DNA from: Cupriavidus necator A5-1
Lineage (GTDB): Bacteria > Pseudomonadota > Gammaproteobacteria > Burkholderiales > Burkholderiaceae
Assembly (NCBI RefSeq): GCF_000744095.1
Contig: NZ_JQLI01000008.1
Location: 3,596,001-3,660,000, forward strand
Direction: 5' to 3'
DNA length: 64,000 nucleotides
The notes under the pieces were generated by a model. That model was not told where the DNA came from, searched no databases, and saw nothing but the letters and a program-made list of their open reading frames with translations. Both the position numbers and the translations under genes were made by a program. Position 1 is the first letter of the stretch; every line of letters begins with the position of its first letter. This document shows positions 18,413-26,829 of this stretch, in pieces.

Positions 18413-21024
18413 GGCTGCCCCGCTTGCTGTGGCGCCGCGCTGCTCGCTGCGTCCCGGGCCGGCGCCTTGCCGCTTTCCTCACCGCCGATCAGCTCCAGCT
18501 TGGTCTTGAGCACCGCGGGATCGAGCACGCTGCGCAGCTCGCGCAGCGCCTGGCGCTGCTGGTCGGCCTCGGTGCGGATTTCTTCCTCGACCTTGGCGAG
18601 TTGCGCCAGGTCGGCGCTTTCACCGGCACGCAGCTGCGTGAAGATGCGCATCCCCTGGCGCGCGTCTTCCTGCGCCTGCGACAGCAGCCTGGCTTGCGCG
18701 CGGAACCTGGCCGAGATGCCCGGTTCGAGCCGCTGCTCGCTGCCGATCACGCCGTTGCTGCGGTACTGCTTCCATGCGGCGACGGCGCTTGTCATCAGTT
18801 CACGCGCGCGCCGCAGCGCGCTATCGCGCACGCCGTTGACATCGGCCTCGACCGCCTTCGCGAAGTAGCGGTCTTCATCGGCATCGAGCATGGCGTAGAA
18901 GCCCAGCAGCCGATCCTCGTAACCCTTGTCGCCGCGCGCGGACTGCAGCTCGGCATATTGCGAGGCCACTTTCTGCTTGTGCGCGAGGTCGCGCGCGAGG
19001 TCATCGGCCCACGAGCCGCCGTTGATCTGCTTCAGCCCGGCGAGCGCGCCGGTGGTGTCGCCCTGCTGCCACGCCTTGGCCCCGCTGGCGTACTGGCGCG
19101 CCATTTCCGGGGGCGGCAGCCGCGCTGCCAGGCTGGCGAATTGCGCCTGGAACGGCGGCGTGGCAAAGCGGCTGTCGGCCAGGCGTGCCACCAGCGCCCC
19201 GGGCCGGCGCGCGCGCAGCGCCTGCATCAGCGCGGTATAACGGTCCAGGTCAGACTGCACCCGATCGAGGCCCGCCAGGCGCGGGTATTTCTCGCGGTAT
19301 TCGGCGATGACTGGCTGCAAGGCCTCCGGGCGGTCGCGGCCGAGTTCGGCGGCGATGGTGGCGTTGAGCCGGTCGATCGCCGCCAGGTAGACGGACGCAT
19401 CATTCTGCAGCCGGCGCACGTCGCTCAATGCATCCGCATAGAGGTCGCGGAATGCAGGTACATCGCCCGCGATGCGGCCGAGCGCGCGCTGGTGCGCGAT
19501 GGTGTCCTGGTTCCAGTACGCCAGCAGTTGCCGGATCGGCGCCTCATGTGTGTAAAGGCGGATCGGCGCGTCAGCGCCGCGCTGCGCGGTAAAGCGCTCG
19601 AGCCGGCCGATCCAGTCGAGTTCTTCCACCAGCGGGCGCGCGTCGGCGTTGTGCGCGCTGAGCTTGCGCATCTGCGCCAGTGCGGCGTCGGCGCCGCTGA
19701 AATCGCCCGCCTTCAGCTTTGCTGTCCACGCGGGCACGTAGCCGCGCAGCAGCGCCTCGGTGCCGATGGCCTGCACCTGGGCATCGCCGGGATGGCGCGC
19801 CAGGTAGTCGTCGGCGGCCTGCGCCGCGCGGAGGTGGTCGCCGGCGGCAAACAGCGCCTGCACTTCGCGCTCCGCTGCGCCGCGCCAGTAGACGGCCGCA
19901 CCCGCCAGGACCGCCACCAACAGCAACGCGCCGCCCCACCGCGCCGCGCGCCGTGTGCGCACGGGATCGTCCAGGCCGAACTGCCTTGCCCCTTCCGCCA
20001 GCAGCAGCGCCGTGCGTCCGCGCTTGCGGCGCGCATGTGCACCGTCGGGCGCCGCAGTGGCGGCTGCGGCTTGCGCTTCAGCATCGGCATTGACTTCGTC
20101 GTCCTGCTGCGCGGCGTAGTCGACGCAGAAGATATCAAGGAAGGAATCGGCCGCGCCGACAAAGGTGGTGTGGTCATCGTCGTCGCCTGCGGCCGATGTC
20201 GGGGATGCGGGTGGCGCGTCTGGTGCAGCGGCGACAGGCTGAAGTATCGCGTGCGTGGCGGTGGCATCGCCATCGTCCGTGCGCTGGACCTGTGCCTTGT
20301 AGACAAAGTGGCTGCCGCCGAAGGCGATCAGGTCGCCGTCGTCCAGCGGCACGCCGTGGTCCGTCAGCCGCTTGCCGTTGACGAAGGTGCCGTTGGTGCT
20401 GCCCAGGTCTTCGACGAACGGCACGCCGCCCTTCAGGTAGACGTGCGCATGGCGGCGCGACAGGTAATTGACCTGCCGCGGATAGCTGTCGCGGTAGCGC
20501 GCGAAGGCGTCGTCGGCCTTGCTGATCAAGTACGGGAAGCCGTCCACGTGAATCGGCTGCAGCCCGACGTCGCCGCGTTCGGGCATCAGTGTCACCGCCA
20601 CGCGTGGCGGCTCGGGCTGCGGCGCGCGTGGCGACAGCCGAACCCGAAACGACAGGGCGGGGCCGAAGGCCACTTCGTCGCCATCGCACAGCCGCGCCGG
20701 TTGGCGCGCCACCGCGGTGCCATTCACGCGCGTGCCGTTCTTGCTGCCGAGGTCGGCCACGTAGACCGCGCCATGCTCGGCAAAGATGCGCGCATGGCGG
20801 CGCGACAGCGGCGCTGCCAGGTCTTCCGGGTAGGCGGCAAACGGCCGCTCGGTGCGGCCAACGGCGAAGAGCTCTTCGTCGATGCGGATCTCGCCGAGCT
20901 CCGGGCGCGACACGGGCGTCAGGAATACATCGAATTCCTGCGCGAAATCCTGGGAGAACTCCCGCGTGAATCCCTGGGCCATTTTCACCGGCATTTCCAT
21001 GATCAGTGCTTCGTCAGGAGCCAT
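18409..21024 (-). CDS. Membrane protein with two FHA domains (Fha-like hub)
   Basis: The 871-residue product has FHA1 at about 45-125 (SRRHAR, then GSKNGT) and FHA2 at about 160-240 (SRRHAH, then GSTNGT). Both keep the phosphothreonine-binding residues. An acidic linker follows with DDDHTTFVG, a possible target Thr. A single membrane helix (about 363-380) leads into a large helical periplasmic region of about 490 residues, with no family recognised. It is first in the exporter operon, behind a sigma-70-like promoter. In type VI systems Fha is the target of PpkA; here it would couple phosphorylation to type I secretion, with the periplasmic part positioned to contact the adaptor or cargo. Confidence 0.88.
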   Translation of the reverse strand: MAPDEALIMEMPVKMAQGFTREFSQDFAQEFDVFLTPVSRPELGEIRIDEELFAVGRTERPFAAYPEDLAAPLSRRHARIFAEHGAVYVADLGSKNGTRVNGTAVARQPARLCDGDEVAFGPALSFRVRLSPRAPQPEPPRVAVTLMPERGDVGLQPIHVDGFPYLISKADDAFARYRDSYPRQVNYLSRRHAHVYLKGGVPFVEDLGSTNGTFVNGKRLTDHGVPLDDGDLIAFGGSHFVYKAQVQRTDDGDATATHAILQPVAAAPDAPPASPTSAAGDDDDHTTFVGAADSFLDIFCVDYAAQQDDEVNADAEAQAAAATAAPDGAHARRKRGRTALLLAEGARQFGLDDPVRTRRAARWGGALLLVAVLAGAAVYWRGAAEREVQALFAAGDHLRAAQAADDYLARHPGDAQVQAIGTEALLRGYVPAWTAKLKAGDFSGADAALAQMRKLSAHNADARPLVEELDWIGRLERFTAQRGADAPIRLYTHEAPIRQLLAYWNQDTIAHQRALGRIAGDVPAFRDLYADALSDVRRLQNDASVYLAAIDRLNATIAAELGRDRPEALQPVIAEYREKYPRLAGLDRVQSDLDRYTALMQALRARRPGALVARLADSRFATPPFQAQFASLAARLPPPEMARQYASGAKAWQQGDTTGALAGLKQINGGSWADDLARDLAHKQKVASQYAELQSARGDKGYEDRLLGFYAMLDADEDRYFAKAVEADVNGVRDSALRRARELMTSAVAAWKQYRSNGVIGSEQRLEPGISARFRAQARLLSQAQEDARQGMRIFTQLRAGESADLAQLAKVEEEIRTEADQQRQALRELRSVLDPAVLKTKLELIGGEESGKAPARDAASSAAPQQAGQP

Positions 21025-21088
21025 GTTTCCAGCGAGCCAACAGCACGGCTGCCGCGGCGGCCGGCCAGGGGGGGTGAAGCGACTAAGA

Positions 21089-21116
21089 ACATAGTAGGCG
21101 ACGGCTTAGGCTAGTC
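21089..21116 (-). promoter_or_regulatory. Sigma-70-type promoter of the exporter operon
   Basis: On the minus strand TTGACT (21116-21111) and TACTAT (21094-21089) are separated by 16 bases. The start would lie about 60 bases before the FHA ATG at 21024. So the machinery appears to be housekeeping-driven, unlike the sigma-54-driven cargo. Confidence 0.5.
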
Positions 21117-21252
21117 AATCGGCCGCAGGACGCGCCGGTGGCACCGTAGCGACACATTCGGCATAACAAGTGGCGGGGATAACGGGCGCGGTGCGCAACC
21201 CTTTGCGTACGCCGGCATCACGTGGATATCGGGCCGGCACCGTGGACCGCAC

Positions 21253-22698
21253 TTATTGCGGGGGATTCGAGGCCGTGTTGCGCACATCCGCGTCTGGCCA
21301 GCCGCCGCCAAGCGCCTTGTACAGCGTGACGGTGTCGGCCAGGATCTGTTGGTGGACCGCCAACAATTGCAGCTGCGCGGTCAGCAGCGAACGCTCGGTC
21401 TCGAACACTTCCAGCTGCGAGACCACACCCTCCCTGAGCTGCGCCTCGATCTGCGCGGACACGACGCGCAGCTGCTCGACCTGCTGCTGCAGTTCGATGC
21501 GTTGCTTCTTGTGCGCGTCGACATTGACCAGTGCGCTCTCCACCTCTTCGAAGGCGGTCATCACGGTGCGGCCATATTCGTTTTCCGCCACGCCCACCTG
21601 TGCCTCGGTGGTCTTCACGCGGGCGCGTACGTTCGGGTCGAGCATCGGCAGGTTGATGCTGGGCATGAAGCCGAAGGTGAAGGACTTGAGCAGGTCGCTC
21701 AGGGCAAAGCTGGCGGTGCCGCCGCGCGCGGTCAGGCTGATGGTGGGCAGCTGCGCCAGGCGTGCCTGGCCGACGATGTTGTAGGCCGCCAGCACGCGGT
21801 ATTCAGCGGCCACGACATCCGGGCGGCGCGCCAGCAGCTGCGACGGCAGCCCGGCCGGCACCGCGGGCGGCTGCACGCGGTCCTGCAGGCGCCCGGCCGG
21901 CACCTTGAGATTGCCCGCGGGCACGCCGACCAGCGTGGCCAGCGCGTTTTCCGCCACGTCGCGAGAACGGCGCAGTTCCAGCAGGTCCTTGTTGAGACGG
22001 TTGATTTCCGCCTGCTGCTGCATCACGCGGATCTTGGGCACCAGGCCGTTCTGGTACATGGCCTGGTAGGTGGACAGGATCTGCCCGTTCTTGGCGACGG
22101 TGCGCGTCTGCTGCTCGATCTGTTCGTCGAACTGCAGGATCTGGAAGTAAGTGGTCGATACATTGGACACCAGCGTGAGGTAGCCGGCGCGCCAGTCGGC
22201 CTCGGTCGCGCGGAACTCGGCGGTCTGGGCCTGCACGCCCTTCTCGACCTTGCCCCAGATATCGATGTCCCAGTTCAGCTGGGCGGCGGCGTTATAGGTC
22301 CAGGTGGACTTCTGCCCGGTGGTCTTTTCGAAGCTTGCGCCGGCGCCGATATCGATCACGGGCAGCGCGCCGGCACGCGCCTCGCCGATCTGCGCGTTGG
22401 CCACGCGGATGCGCGCCGCCAGCACCTTGATGTCGTAGTTGCCGCTGAGTGCCTGCTCGATCAGCTTGTTCAGGTAGGGATCGTTGAAGCCATGCCACCA
22501 GTTGGGCTGCACGGCGTCGGCCGGCGATACCGTGATCGAGTCTTGGCGCGTCCATTCGGCCTTGGCTGGCGTTTCCGGGCGCTGGTACACCGGCGGCCGG
22601 AAGTCGGCGCAGCCTGCCAGCAATGCCGCACAGGCGGCCAGTGCGGTCAGCCAGCAGCGCGGCAACAGGGTTGGCGAGGCGATAAGGGATTCGGGCAC
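21253..22698 (-). CDS. NodT-family outer-membrane channel lipoprotein (TolC-like)
   Basis: The product is 481 residues. A signal peptide with lipobox LLAGC (Cys near residue 30) makes it an outer-membrane lipoprotein. Two OEP repeats give the TolC barrel and alpha-tunnel; typical segments are PNWWHGFNDPYLNKLIEQAL, YDIKVLAARIRVANAQIGEA, and ARRPDVVAAEYRVLAAYNIV in the second half. NodT members usually serve RND pumps, but no RND gene is here. It lies 228 bases upstream of the FHA-HlyD-exporter operon on the same strand, so it probably supplies the outer-membrane step of this secretion system. Confidence 0.92.
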   Translation of the reverse strand: MPESLIASPTLLPRCWLTALAACAALLAGCADFRPPVYQRPETPAKAEWTRQDSITVSPADAVQPNWWHGFNDPYLNKLIEQALSGNYDIKVLAARIRVANAQIGEARAGALPVIDIGAGASFEKTTGQKSTWTYNAAAQLNWDIDIWGKVEKGVQAQTAEFRATEADWRAGYLTLVSNVSTTYFQILQFDEQIEQQTRTVAKNGQILSTYQAMYQNGLVPKIRVMQQQAEINRLNKDLLELRRSRDVAENALATLVGVPAGNLKVPAGRLQDRVQPPAVPAGLPSQLLARRPDVVAAEYRVLAAYNIVGQARLAQLPTISLTARGGTASFALSDLLKSFTFGFMPSINLPMLDPNVRARVKTTEAQVGVAENEYGRTVMTAFEEVESALVNVDAHKKQRIELQQQVEQLRVVSAQIEAQLREGVVSQLEVFETERSLLTAQLQLLAVHQQILADTVTLYKALGGGWPDADVRNTASNPPQ

Positions 22699-22982
22699 GA
22701 TAGCTTCCTGCGTGCGACAGCGGGGACGTGTCGGGGCGTGTTCGGGGATAACGCCCTGGCGTGCGCCCGGGCCGCGATGTCTGTCTGTATTGTGGTGCGC
22801 GCTGGCGCGCGCTCCAATCCCGATCTACGCGGGGTCAAGAAAAGCGCCGCGGGGACGCCCCCGCGGCGCGGCGCCATCTCAACAACCTTCTCAACGATAG
22901 ATATTGTTGCTGGCGTTCTGGTTGGTATCCACATGCGAACGGACATGGTCGAAGAAGGCCGAGCCATTGCCGTTCAGATTCG

Positions 22983-23162
22983 TTACGATCTCATTTGCAC
23001 GATTTCCTGCTTGGCATTATTGATGCTGCTGTCGAACGCCAGCATGATCGGGGCGTACACGGCGGCGAAGGGCAGGTAGGACAGGCCGCCGCGCACGGCG
23101 AGCATGCCCTTGCGGTCCAGGGTGTCGAGGGTGGTCAGGTCGTCGATGGTCAGCATGGTCAT
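22983..23162 (-). CDS. GG-leader secreted peptide 2, probably truncated by a -1 shift
   Basis: This 59-residue product has leader MTMLTIDDLTTLDTLDRKGM then LAVRGG, the clearest double-glycine leader here. The core is LSYLPFAAVYAPIMLAFDSS followed by INNAKQEIVQMRS. A GGAG lies 8 bases before the ATG. In the -1 frame the sequence continues as NEIVTNLNGNGSAFF and ends VDTNQNASNNIYR at 22891, an Asn-rich tail like those of peptides 1 and 3. One missing base near 23000 would give an intact protein of about 90 residues. It is transcribed from a sigma-54 promoter and is a predicted cargo of the C39 exporter. Confidence 0.7.
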   Translation of the reverse strand: MTMLTIDDLTTLDTLDRKGMLAVRGGLSYLPFAAVYAPIMLAFDSSINNAKQEIVQMRS

Positions 23163-23220
23163 GATGGGCTCCGGTAGAGGAAGGTGTTGCCAAGGTTGGT
23201 GTCGCGCTCGGAGGGGATAC

Positions 23221-23236
23221 TGCAGGGAGCGTGCCA
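23221..23236 (-). promoter_or_regulatory. Sigma-54 promoter of peptide gene 2
   Basis: Read on the minus strand, TGGCACGCTCCCTGCA has the -24 GG and -12 GC at the correct 10-base separation and one mismatch to consensus (CTGC for TTGC). The ATG at 23162 is about 60 bases past the -12 element. Confidence 0.8.
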
Positions 23237-23356
23237 GGGGGTGGGTTAGCTTTGTTGTTGTTGCGTAAATGCCTGTAAACATGGGGTTTTTGCGTTTGTG
23301 ATAGTGGTCGGATGCGATGGGGCGCTGGCTGTCGGCGGGTCGGGATGGTGGATCGC

Positions 23357-23367
23357 GGCCAACAGAT
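23357..23367 (-). promoter_or_regulatory. Putative activator site for peptide gene 2
   Basis: On the minus strand TATCTGTTGGCCGCG contains CTGTTGG (23365-23359). Its first base is 129 bases from the first base of the sigma-54 promoter, exactly the distance seen for peptide gene 3. It is a likely binding site for the activator encoded at 11790-13109. Confidence 0.5.
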
Positions 23368-23427
23368 AGTGGGTATGTGTTGGGGGGCGGGTGACACTGG
23401 GGTGGCGGGGCTCGCTGTGGGTTACAT

Positions 23428-23485
23428 CTGGTCGATGCTCGACGGCCTTGGCTGTTGGTGACACTTGTTGTCGCTGTTGAACCGC
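23428..23485 (+). repeat. Left inverted repeat of the IS remnant
   Basis: It starts CTGGTCGATGCTCGACGGCC and ends TTGTTGTCGCTGTTGAACCG. The first 19 and last roughly 20 bases match the inverted copy at 24333-24388, with a few substitutions and a 2-base gap between. Confidence 0.75.
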
Positions 23486-24332
23486 CCGTGCGCGAGATCC
23501 AGACGTTTCTGGCCGAACAGTACGGCACCGAAGTCTCGCCCGAGTTCATCAGCTCGGTGACCGACGCAGTGATGGACGAGGTCACCGCCAGGCAGGCCCG
23601 CCCGCTTGAGGTGATGTATCCGGTCGTGTTCTTCGACGCGCTGCGGGTCAAGATGCGTGAGGACGGCGTGGTGCGCAACAAGGCCGTCTACCTGGCCTTT
23701 GGCGTGCTGCCAGACGGCACGCGCGACATCCTGGGCCTGTGGATCGGGAGCACCGAAGGCGCCAAGTTCTGGATAAAGGTGTTCAACGACCTGAAGACCC
23801 GTGGCATCCAGGACATCCTGATCGCGGTGACCGATGGCCTTAAGGGCATGGAACAGGCCCTGGCCGCGGTGTTCCCGAACACCACGCTGCAGACCTGCAT
23901 CGTGCATCTGATCCGGAACAGTTTGGAATACGCCAGTTGGAAGGAGCGCCGGGCTGTGGCTGCGGCGCTCAAGCCCGTGTAGACGCGCCCACCGTGGAGG
24001 CGGCGCTGGCCGAGCTGGCGGCCTTCGAGCAAGGGGAATGGGGCAAGCGGTACACCCCGATCGCCGCGTCCTGGCGTCGCGCGTGGGACCAGGTGATCCC
24101 GTTCTTTACGTTCCTGCCGGCGATCCGCAAGATCATCTTCACGACCAACGCGATCGAGAGCATCAATGTGCAGCTGCGCAAGATCATCAAGGCACGGGGT
24201 CACTTCCCCAGCGATGAGGCGGCGACCAAGCTGCTGTGGCTGGCCCTACGCAACATCACCGGGAAGTGGGGCAGTTCAACGCATGACTGGAAGGCCGCCA
24301 TGAAAGTGACCCGCCCAGGAGGACGGAACCAA
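23485..24332 (+). pseudogene. IS256-family transposase fragment, truncated and frameshifted
   Basis: The first reading segment starts inside the left repeat and runs to 23982. It has EIQTFLAEQYGTEVSPEFIS, VFFDALRVKMREDG and DGLKGMEQALAAVFPNTTLQ, the DDE-type mutator fold. A stop after AAALKPV marks a one-base deletion near 23980. The second segment resumes with APTVEAALAELAAFEQGEWG, then FTTNAIESINVQLRKIIKAR and LRNITGKWGSSTHDWKAAM. Roughly 130 N-terminal residues and the usual NQFAILY-type C-terminus are missing. It is inactive. Confidence 0.85.
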
Positions 24333-24388
24333 GCGGTTCAACAGCGACAACATGTCACCAGCAGCGCGAGCCGTCGAGCATCGACCAG
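24333..24388 (-). repeat. Right inverted repeat of the IS remnant
   Basis: This is the reverse-complement partner of 23428-23485. It includes GGTTCAACAGCGACAACA at its inner end and GCCGTCGAGCATCGACCAG at its outer end. Confidence 0.75.
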
Positions 24389-24404
24389 AAACCACCACCA
24401 CCCC

Positions 24405-24833
24405 TCACTTCACATAAATCGTAATCTTCTTCGAATAAACCGGCGGGTTGGTAGGAATGTGCTTGTCATCCCCCATCAGCAACTGCAACGTGTGCTTGCC
24501 AGGCGGCAGCTCAACCATGGTCTCAGTCTCCCCCGTGCCGAAATGCAGATGGTTCCGGTCATTGGGAATTTCCTTATCCATCGGCGGCAGATCGACATCG
24601 ATCAGCAAATGATGGTGCCCGGTGTTGGGATACTTCACATCCTTGGGCGCCACCCCCATGTTGCGCAACCCGAACCACACCTTGAATGGCTTGCCCGCGG
24701 GCATCGTCTGCCCATCGTTGGGCCAGCCGATATAGAGATAGGCATTGGGCGGGGCCGGCGTCGACCCGCCCTGGACCGCCGCGGACAGCAGCACGCTGAC
24801 GGCGAAGGCAGCGGCAGCAAGTAGTCTGAACAT
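24405..24833 (-). CDS. Exported DUF4399 protein, copy 2
   Basis: This 142-residue periplasmic protein has a signal peptide (MFRLLAAAAFAVSVLLSAAV). The mature domain has NAYLYIGWPNDGQTMPAGKP, GHHHLLIDVDLPP and ELPPGKHTLQLLMGD, the DUF4399 pattern (beta-sandwich; function unknown). GGGGAG lies 8 bases before the ATG at 24833. It follows its paralogue by 37 bases and is clearly co-transcribed with it. The His-rich segment GHHHLL could bind metal (inference). Its 3' end is 17 bases from the IS repeat. Confidence 0.88.
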   Translation of the reverse strand: MFRLLAAAAFAVSVLLSAAVQGGSTPAPPNAYLYIGWPNDGQTMPAGKPFKVWFGLRNMGVAPKDVKYPNTGHHHLLIDVDLPPMDKEIPNDRNHLHFGTGETETMVELPPGKHTLQLLMGDDKHIPTNPPVYSKKITIYVK

Positions 24834-24870
24834 GGCGCTCTCCCCTGTTTGCTGATCGGCCTGCGCGCGG

Positions 24871-25296
24871 CTAGCGCACCGTGATCGTGATCTTCTTCGA
24901 ATAGATCGGCGGCTCGAACGGCACGTGCTTGGCATCGCCCAGCAGCAGCTGCAGCGTGTGCTTGCCGGGCGGCAGCTCAACGCGCGCGTCGGTCTCGCCC
25001 GCGCCGAAGTGCAGGTGGTTCTTGTCCGACGGGATTTCCTTGTCCAGCGGCGGCAGCTCGGTGTCGACCAGCAGGTGGTGGTGCCCGCAGCGCGCTGATT
25101 CGACGCCCTTGGGGCAGACGCCCATATTGCGCAGGCCCATGCGCACCCAGAACTTGCCGCCACTAATGACGGTGCCATCGTGCGGCCAGATAATGTAGAC
25201 CTCGGCATTGGGCGGGGCCGCCGTCGACAGCGACAACGACGGGGCAGCGGCCAGGGTTGCGGCCGCCAGCAGGCGGAACAGGAATCGTCTGGACAT
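24871..25296 (-). CDS. Exported DUF4399 protein, copy 1
   Basis: This 141-residue paralogue of the downstream gene carries a signal peptide (MSRRFLFRLLAAATLAAAPS). It shows the same pattern: EVYIIWPHDGTVISGGKFWV, CGHHHLLVDTELPPLDKEIP and LPPGKHTLQLLLGDAKHVPF. The mature domain has two Cys (CPKGVESARC) that copy 2 lacks, possibly a disulfide. GGGAGG precedes the ATG at 25296. Divergent from the FGE-like gene across 285 bases. A tandem duplication is evident; any link with the secretion system is by proximity only. Confidence 0.88.
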   Translation of the reverse strand: MSRRFLFRLLAAATLAAAPSLSLSTAAPPNAEVYIIWPHDGTVISGGKFWVRMGLRNMGVCPKGVESARCGHHHLLVDTELPPLDKEIPSDKNHLHFGAGETDARVELPPGKHTLQLLLGDAKHVPFEPPIYSKKITITVR

Positions 25297-25581
25297 ACGC
25301 GGCGCCTCCCGGAAGACTGTCCGAAACCCGATCACGTTGTCCCGAAAGCCCATTCTTGTTGCTTGTTGGTCAGCGCTCGGCGATTCGTCCTTCAGGTTAG
25401 GATGCAACCCCGGAAAAAGCGAACCCGGCGCGTCGTGGCCCTATGGCAATGCTCCGCCGGAGACACAATCGCTGTGCTATCTTGAAGCAAGCCGGTCGAC
25501 GTCTCGGCAACACCACAATGCGCCCCCAGGGCATGCTTGCCGCATGCAACGGGTTCGCCGCGGCCCCAATGAGGTGTGAAG

Positions 25582-26787
25582 ATGTGGCGCAATCTACCAG
25601 TCGTGCGCCTGGCCGCAATGGCCGGGTTCCTCGCCACCGCGCCGCTGCCCGCGCAGGCGGCCGGCGCTGCCACCGCTGCGAGCGCTGCACCGGCCACGGA
25701 ACCGCTGCTGCTGGCCGGCATCATGCCCAAGAACACCGACGAGCAGTACGAGCTGAGCTTCTGGGAATCGATCAAGAACAGCAACTACGCCGGTGACTAC
25801 GAGGCTTACCTGAAGCAGTATCCCAACGGGCGCTTCGCGGTGCTGGCCAAGGCGCGTCTGGAGCGGCTCGCCGCCGCCTCGGCACCGAAGGCTCAGCCGC
25901 CATCGCCGCCCCCTCGCTCTGGCGCGACTGCCGGTGGCCAGGTTACGCGGCCACCGGCGGCATCCCCACCGGCAGCGGCGCGTCCGGCATCGCCACCGGC
26001 GGCGCCGCCGGCGGCGGCAACGTCAAAACCGGGCGCGGCAGCAGCCGGTGCGGTCAGCACCACACTGCGCGCCGGCGAGATCCGCGATTGCCCGACCTGC
26101 CCGGTGCTGGTCTCCCTGCCGGCCGGCAGCTTCACCATGGGCAGTAACGCCAGCGACCCCGCCGAGAAGCCCCCGCATCATGTCACCATCGGCCAGCCGT
26201 TCGCGATCGGCCGCTACGAGGTCACGGTCGAGCAATGGAACGCCTGCGCCACCGCCGGCGGCTGCCAGAACATCCCCACCGTCGCCGAAAGCGCGAAGAA
26301 CGCGCCGGTGCGCGACGTCAGCTGGGACGATGCGCAGCAGTACGTGGCCTGGCTCAGCAAGACCACCGGCAAGACCTACCGGCTGCCGACCGAGGCAGAA
26401 TGGGAATACGCGGCGCGCGGCGGCACCGCCAGCGCGTTCTGGTGGGGCGACCAGATGCGCAAGGGCAATGCCAACTGCAAGGACTGCGGCGAGCCGTGGA
26501 GCCAGGACGCGCCGGCGCCGGTGGGCTCGTTCGCGGCCAACCCCTATGGCCTGCACGACGTCAACGGCAGCGTGTGGGAATGGGTGGCCGATTGCTGGCA
26601 CAGCTCGTACAAGAACGCACCGACCGACGGGCGCGCGTGGAACGAGAACGCCTGCGGCTCGCGCGTGATCCGTGGCGGCTCGTGGCGCGAAGGGGCCAGC
26701 TACATGGTGTCGTCCACGCGCTTCAAGTACAGCCCGAGCGTGCGGCAGTCGCAGAACGGCTTTCGCGTGGCGCGCGACATGAAGTAG
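25582..26787 (+). CDS. Exported formylglycine-generating-enzyme-like (SUMF1) protein, TagR-like
   Basis: The product is 401 residues with a signal peptide ending near AQAA. A short W-x2-I-x2-S helical motif (YELSFWESIKNSNYAGDYEA, then YLKQYPNGRFAVLAKARL) follows, then a Pro/Ala linker (about 105-155). The SUMF1 domain (about 170-400) has FTMGSNASDPAEKPPHHVTI, EVTVEQWNAC, RLPTEAEWEYAARGG, GSVWEWVADCW and RGGSWREG. The ATG at 25582 is chosen because GAGG lies 7 bases upstream. In Pseudomonas type VI secretion the SUMF1-like TagR acts in the periplasm upstream of kinase PpkA; here the convergent neighbour is a kinase with a periplasmic domain. Oxidase activity is not implied. Confidence 0.85.
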   Translation: MWRNLPVVRLAAMAGFLATAPLPAQAAGAATAASAAPATEPLLLAGIMPKNTDEQYELSFWESIKNSNYAGDYEAYLKQYPNGRFAVLAKARLERLAAASAPKAQPPSPPPRSGATAGGQVTRPPAASPPAAARPASPPAAPPAAATSKPGAAAAGAVSTTLRAGEIRDCPTCPVLVSLPAGSFTMGSNASDPAEKPPHHVTIGQPFAIGRYEVTVEQWNACATAGGCQNIPTVAESAKNAPVRDVSWDDAQQYVAWLSKTTGKTYRLPTEAEWEYAARGGTASAFWWGDQMRKGNANCKDCGEPWSQDAPAPVGSFAANPYGLHDVNGSVWEWVADCWHSSYKNAPTDGRAWNENACGSRVIRGGSWREGASYMVSSTRFKYSPSVRQSQNGFRVARDMK

Positions 26788-26829
26788 CGGCTGGCGCCAA
26801 CGGCAAGCCGGGCGTCATGAGGCTCGCGC

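Larger units (their letters stand above)
23428..24388 (+). mobile_element. Decayed IS256-family remnant bounded by inverted repeats
   Basis: A broken mutator-type transposase gene lies between inverted repeats of 58 and 56 bases (23428-23485 and 24333-24388). It sits between peptide gene 2 and the DUF4399 pair, inside the secretion locus. The transposase lacks its N-terminal third and its last residues, so the element cannot move by itself. The repeats are longer than usual for IS256 ends, so they may belong to another element or to a nested insertion. Confidence 0.7.

Noticed and set aside
18424..21114. An 896-residue open frame opposite the FHA gene
   Set aside because: Antisense shadow; no domain, while the minus strand has two complete FHA domains and a membrane helix.
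25582..26787. Assigning the SUMF1 protein as an active sulfatase-activating enzyme
   Set aside because: No sulfatase gene is nearby and the catalytic Cys pair could not be confirmed by eye; the TagR-like role fits the context better.
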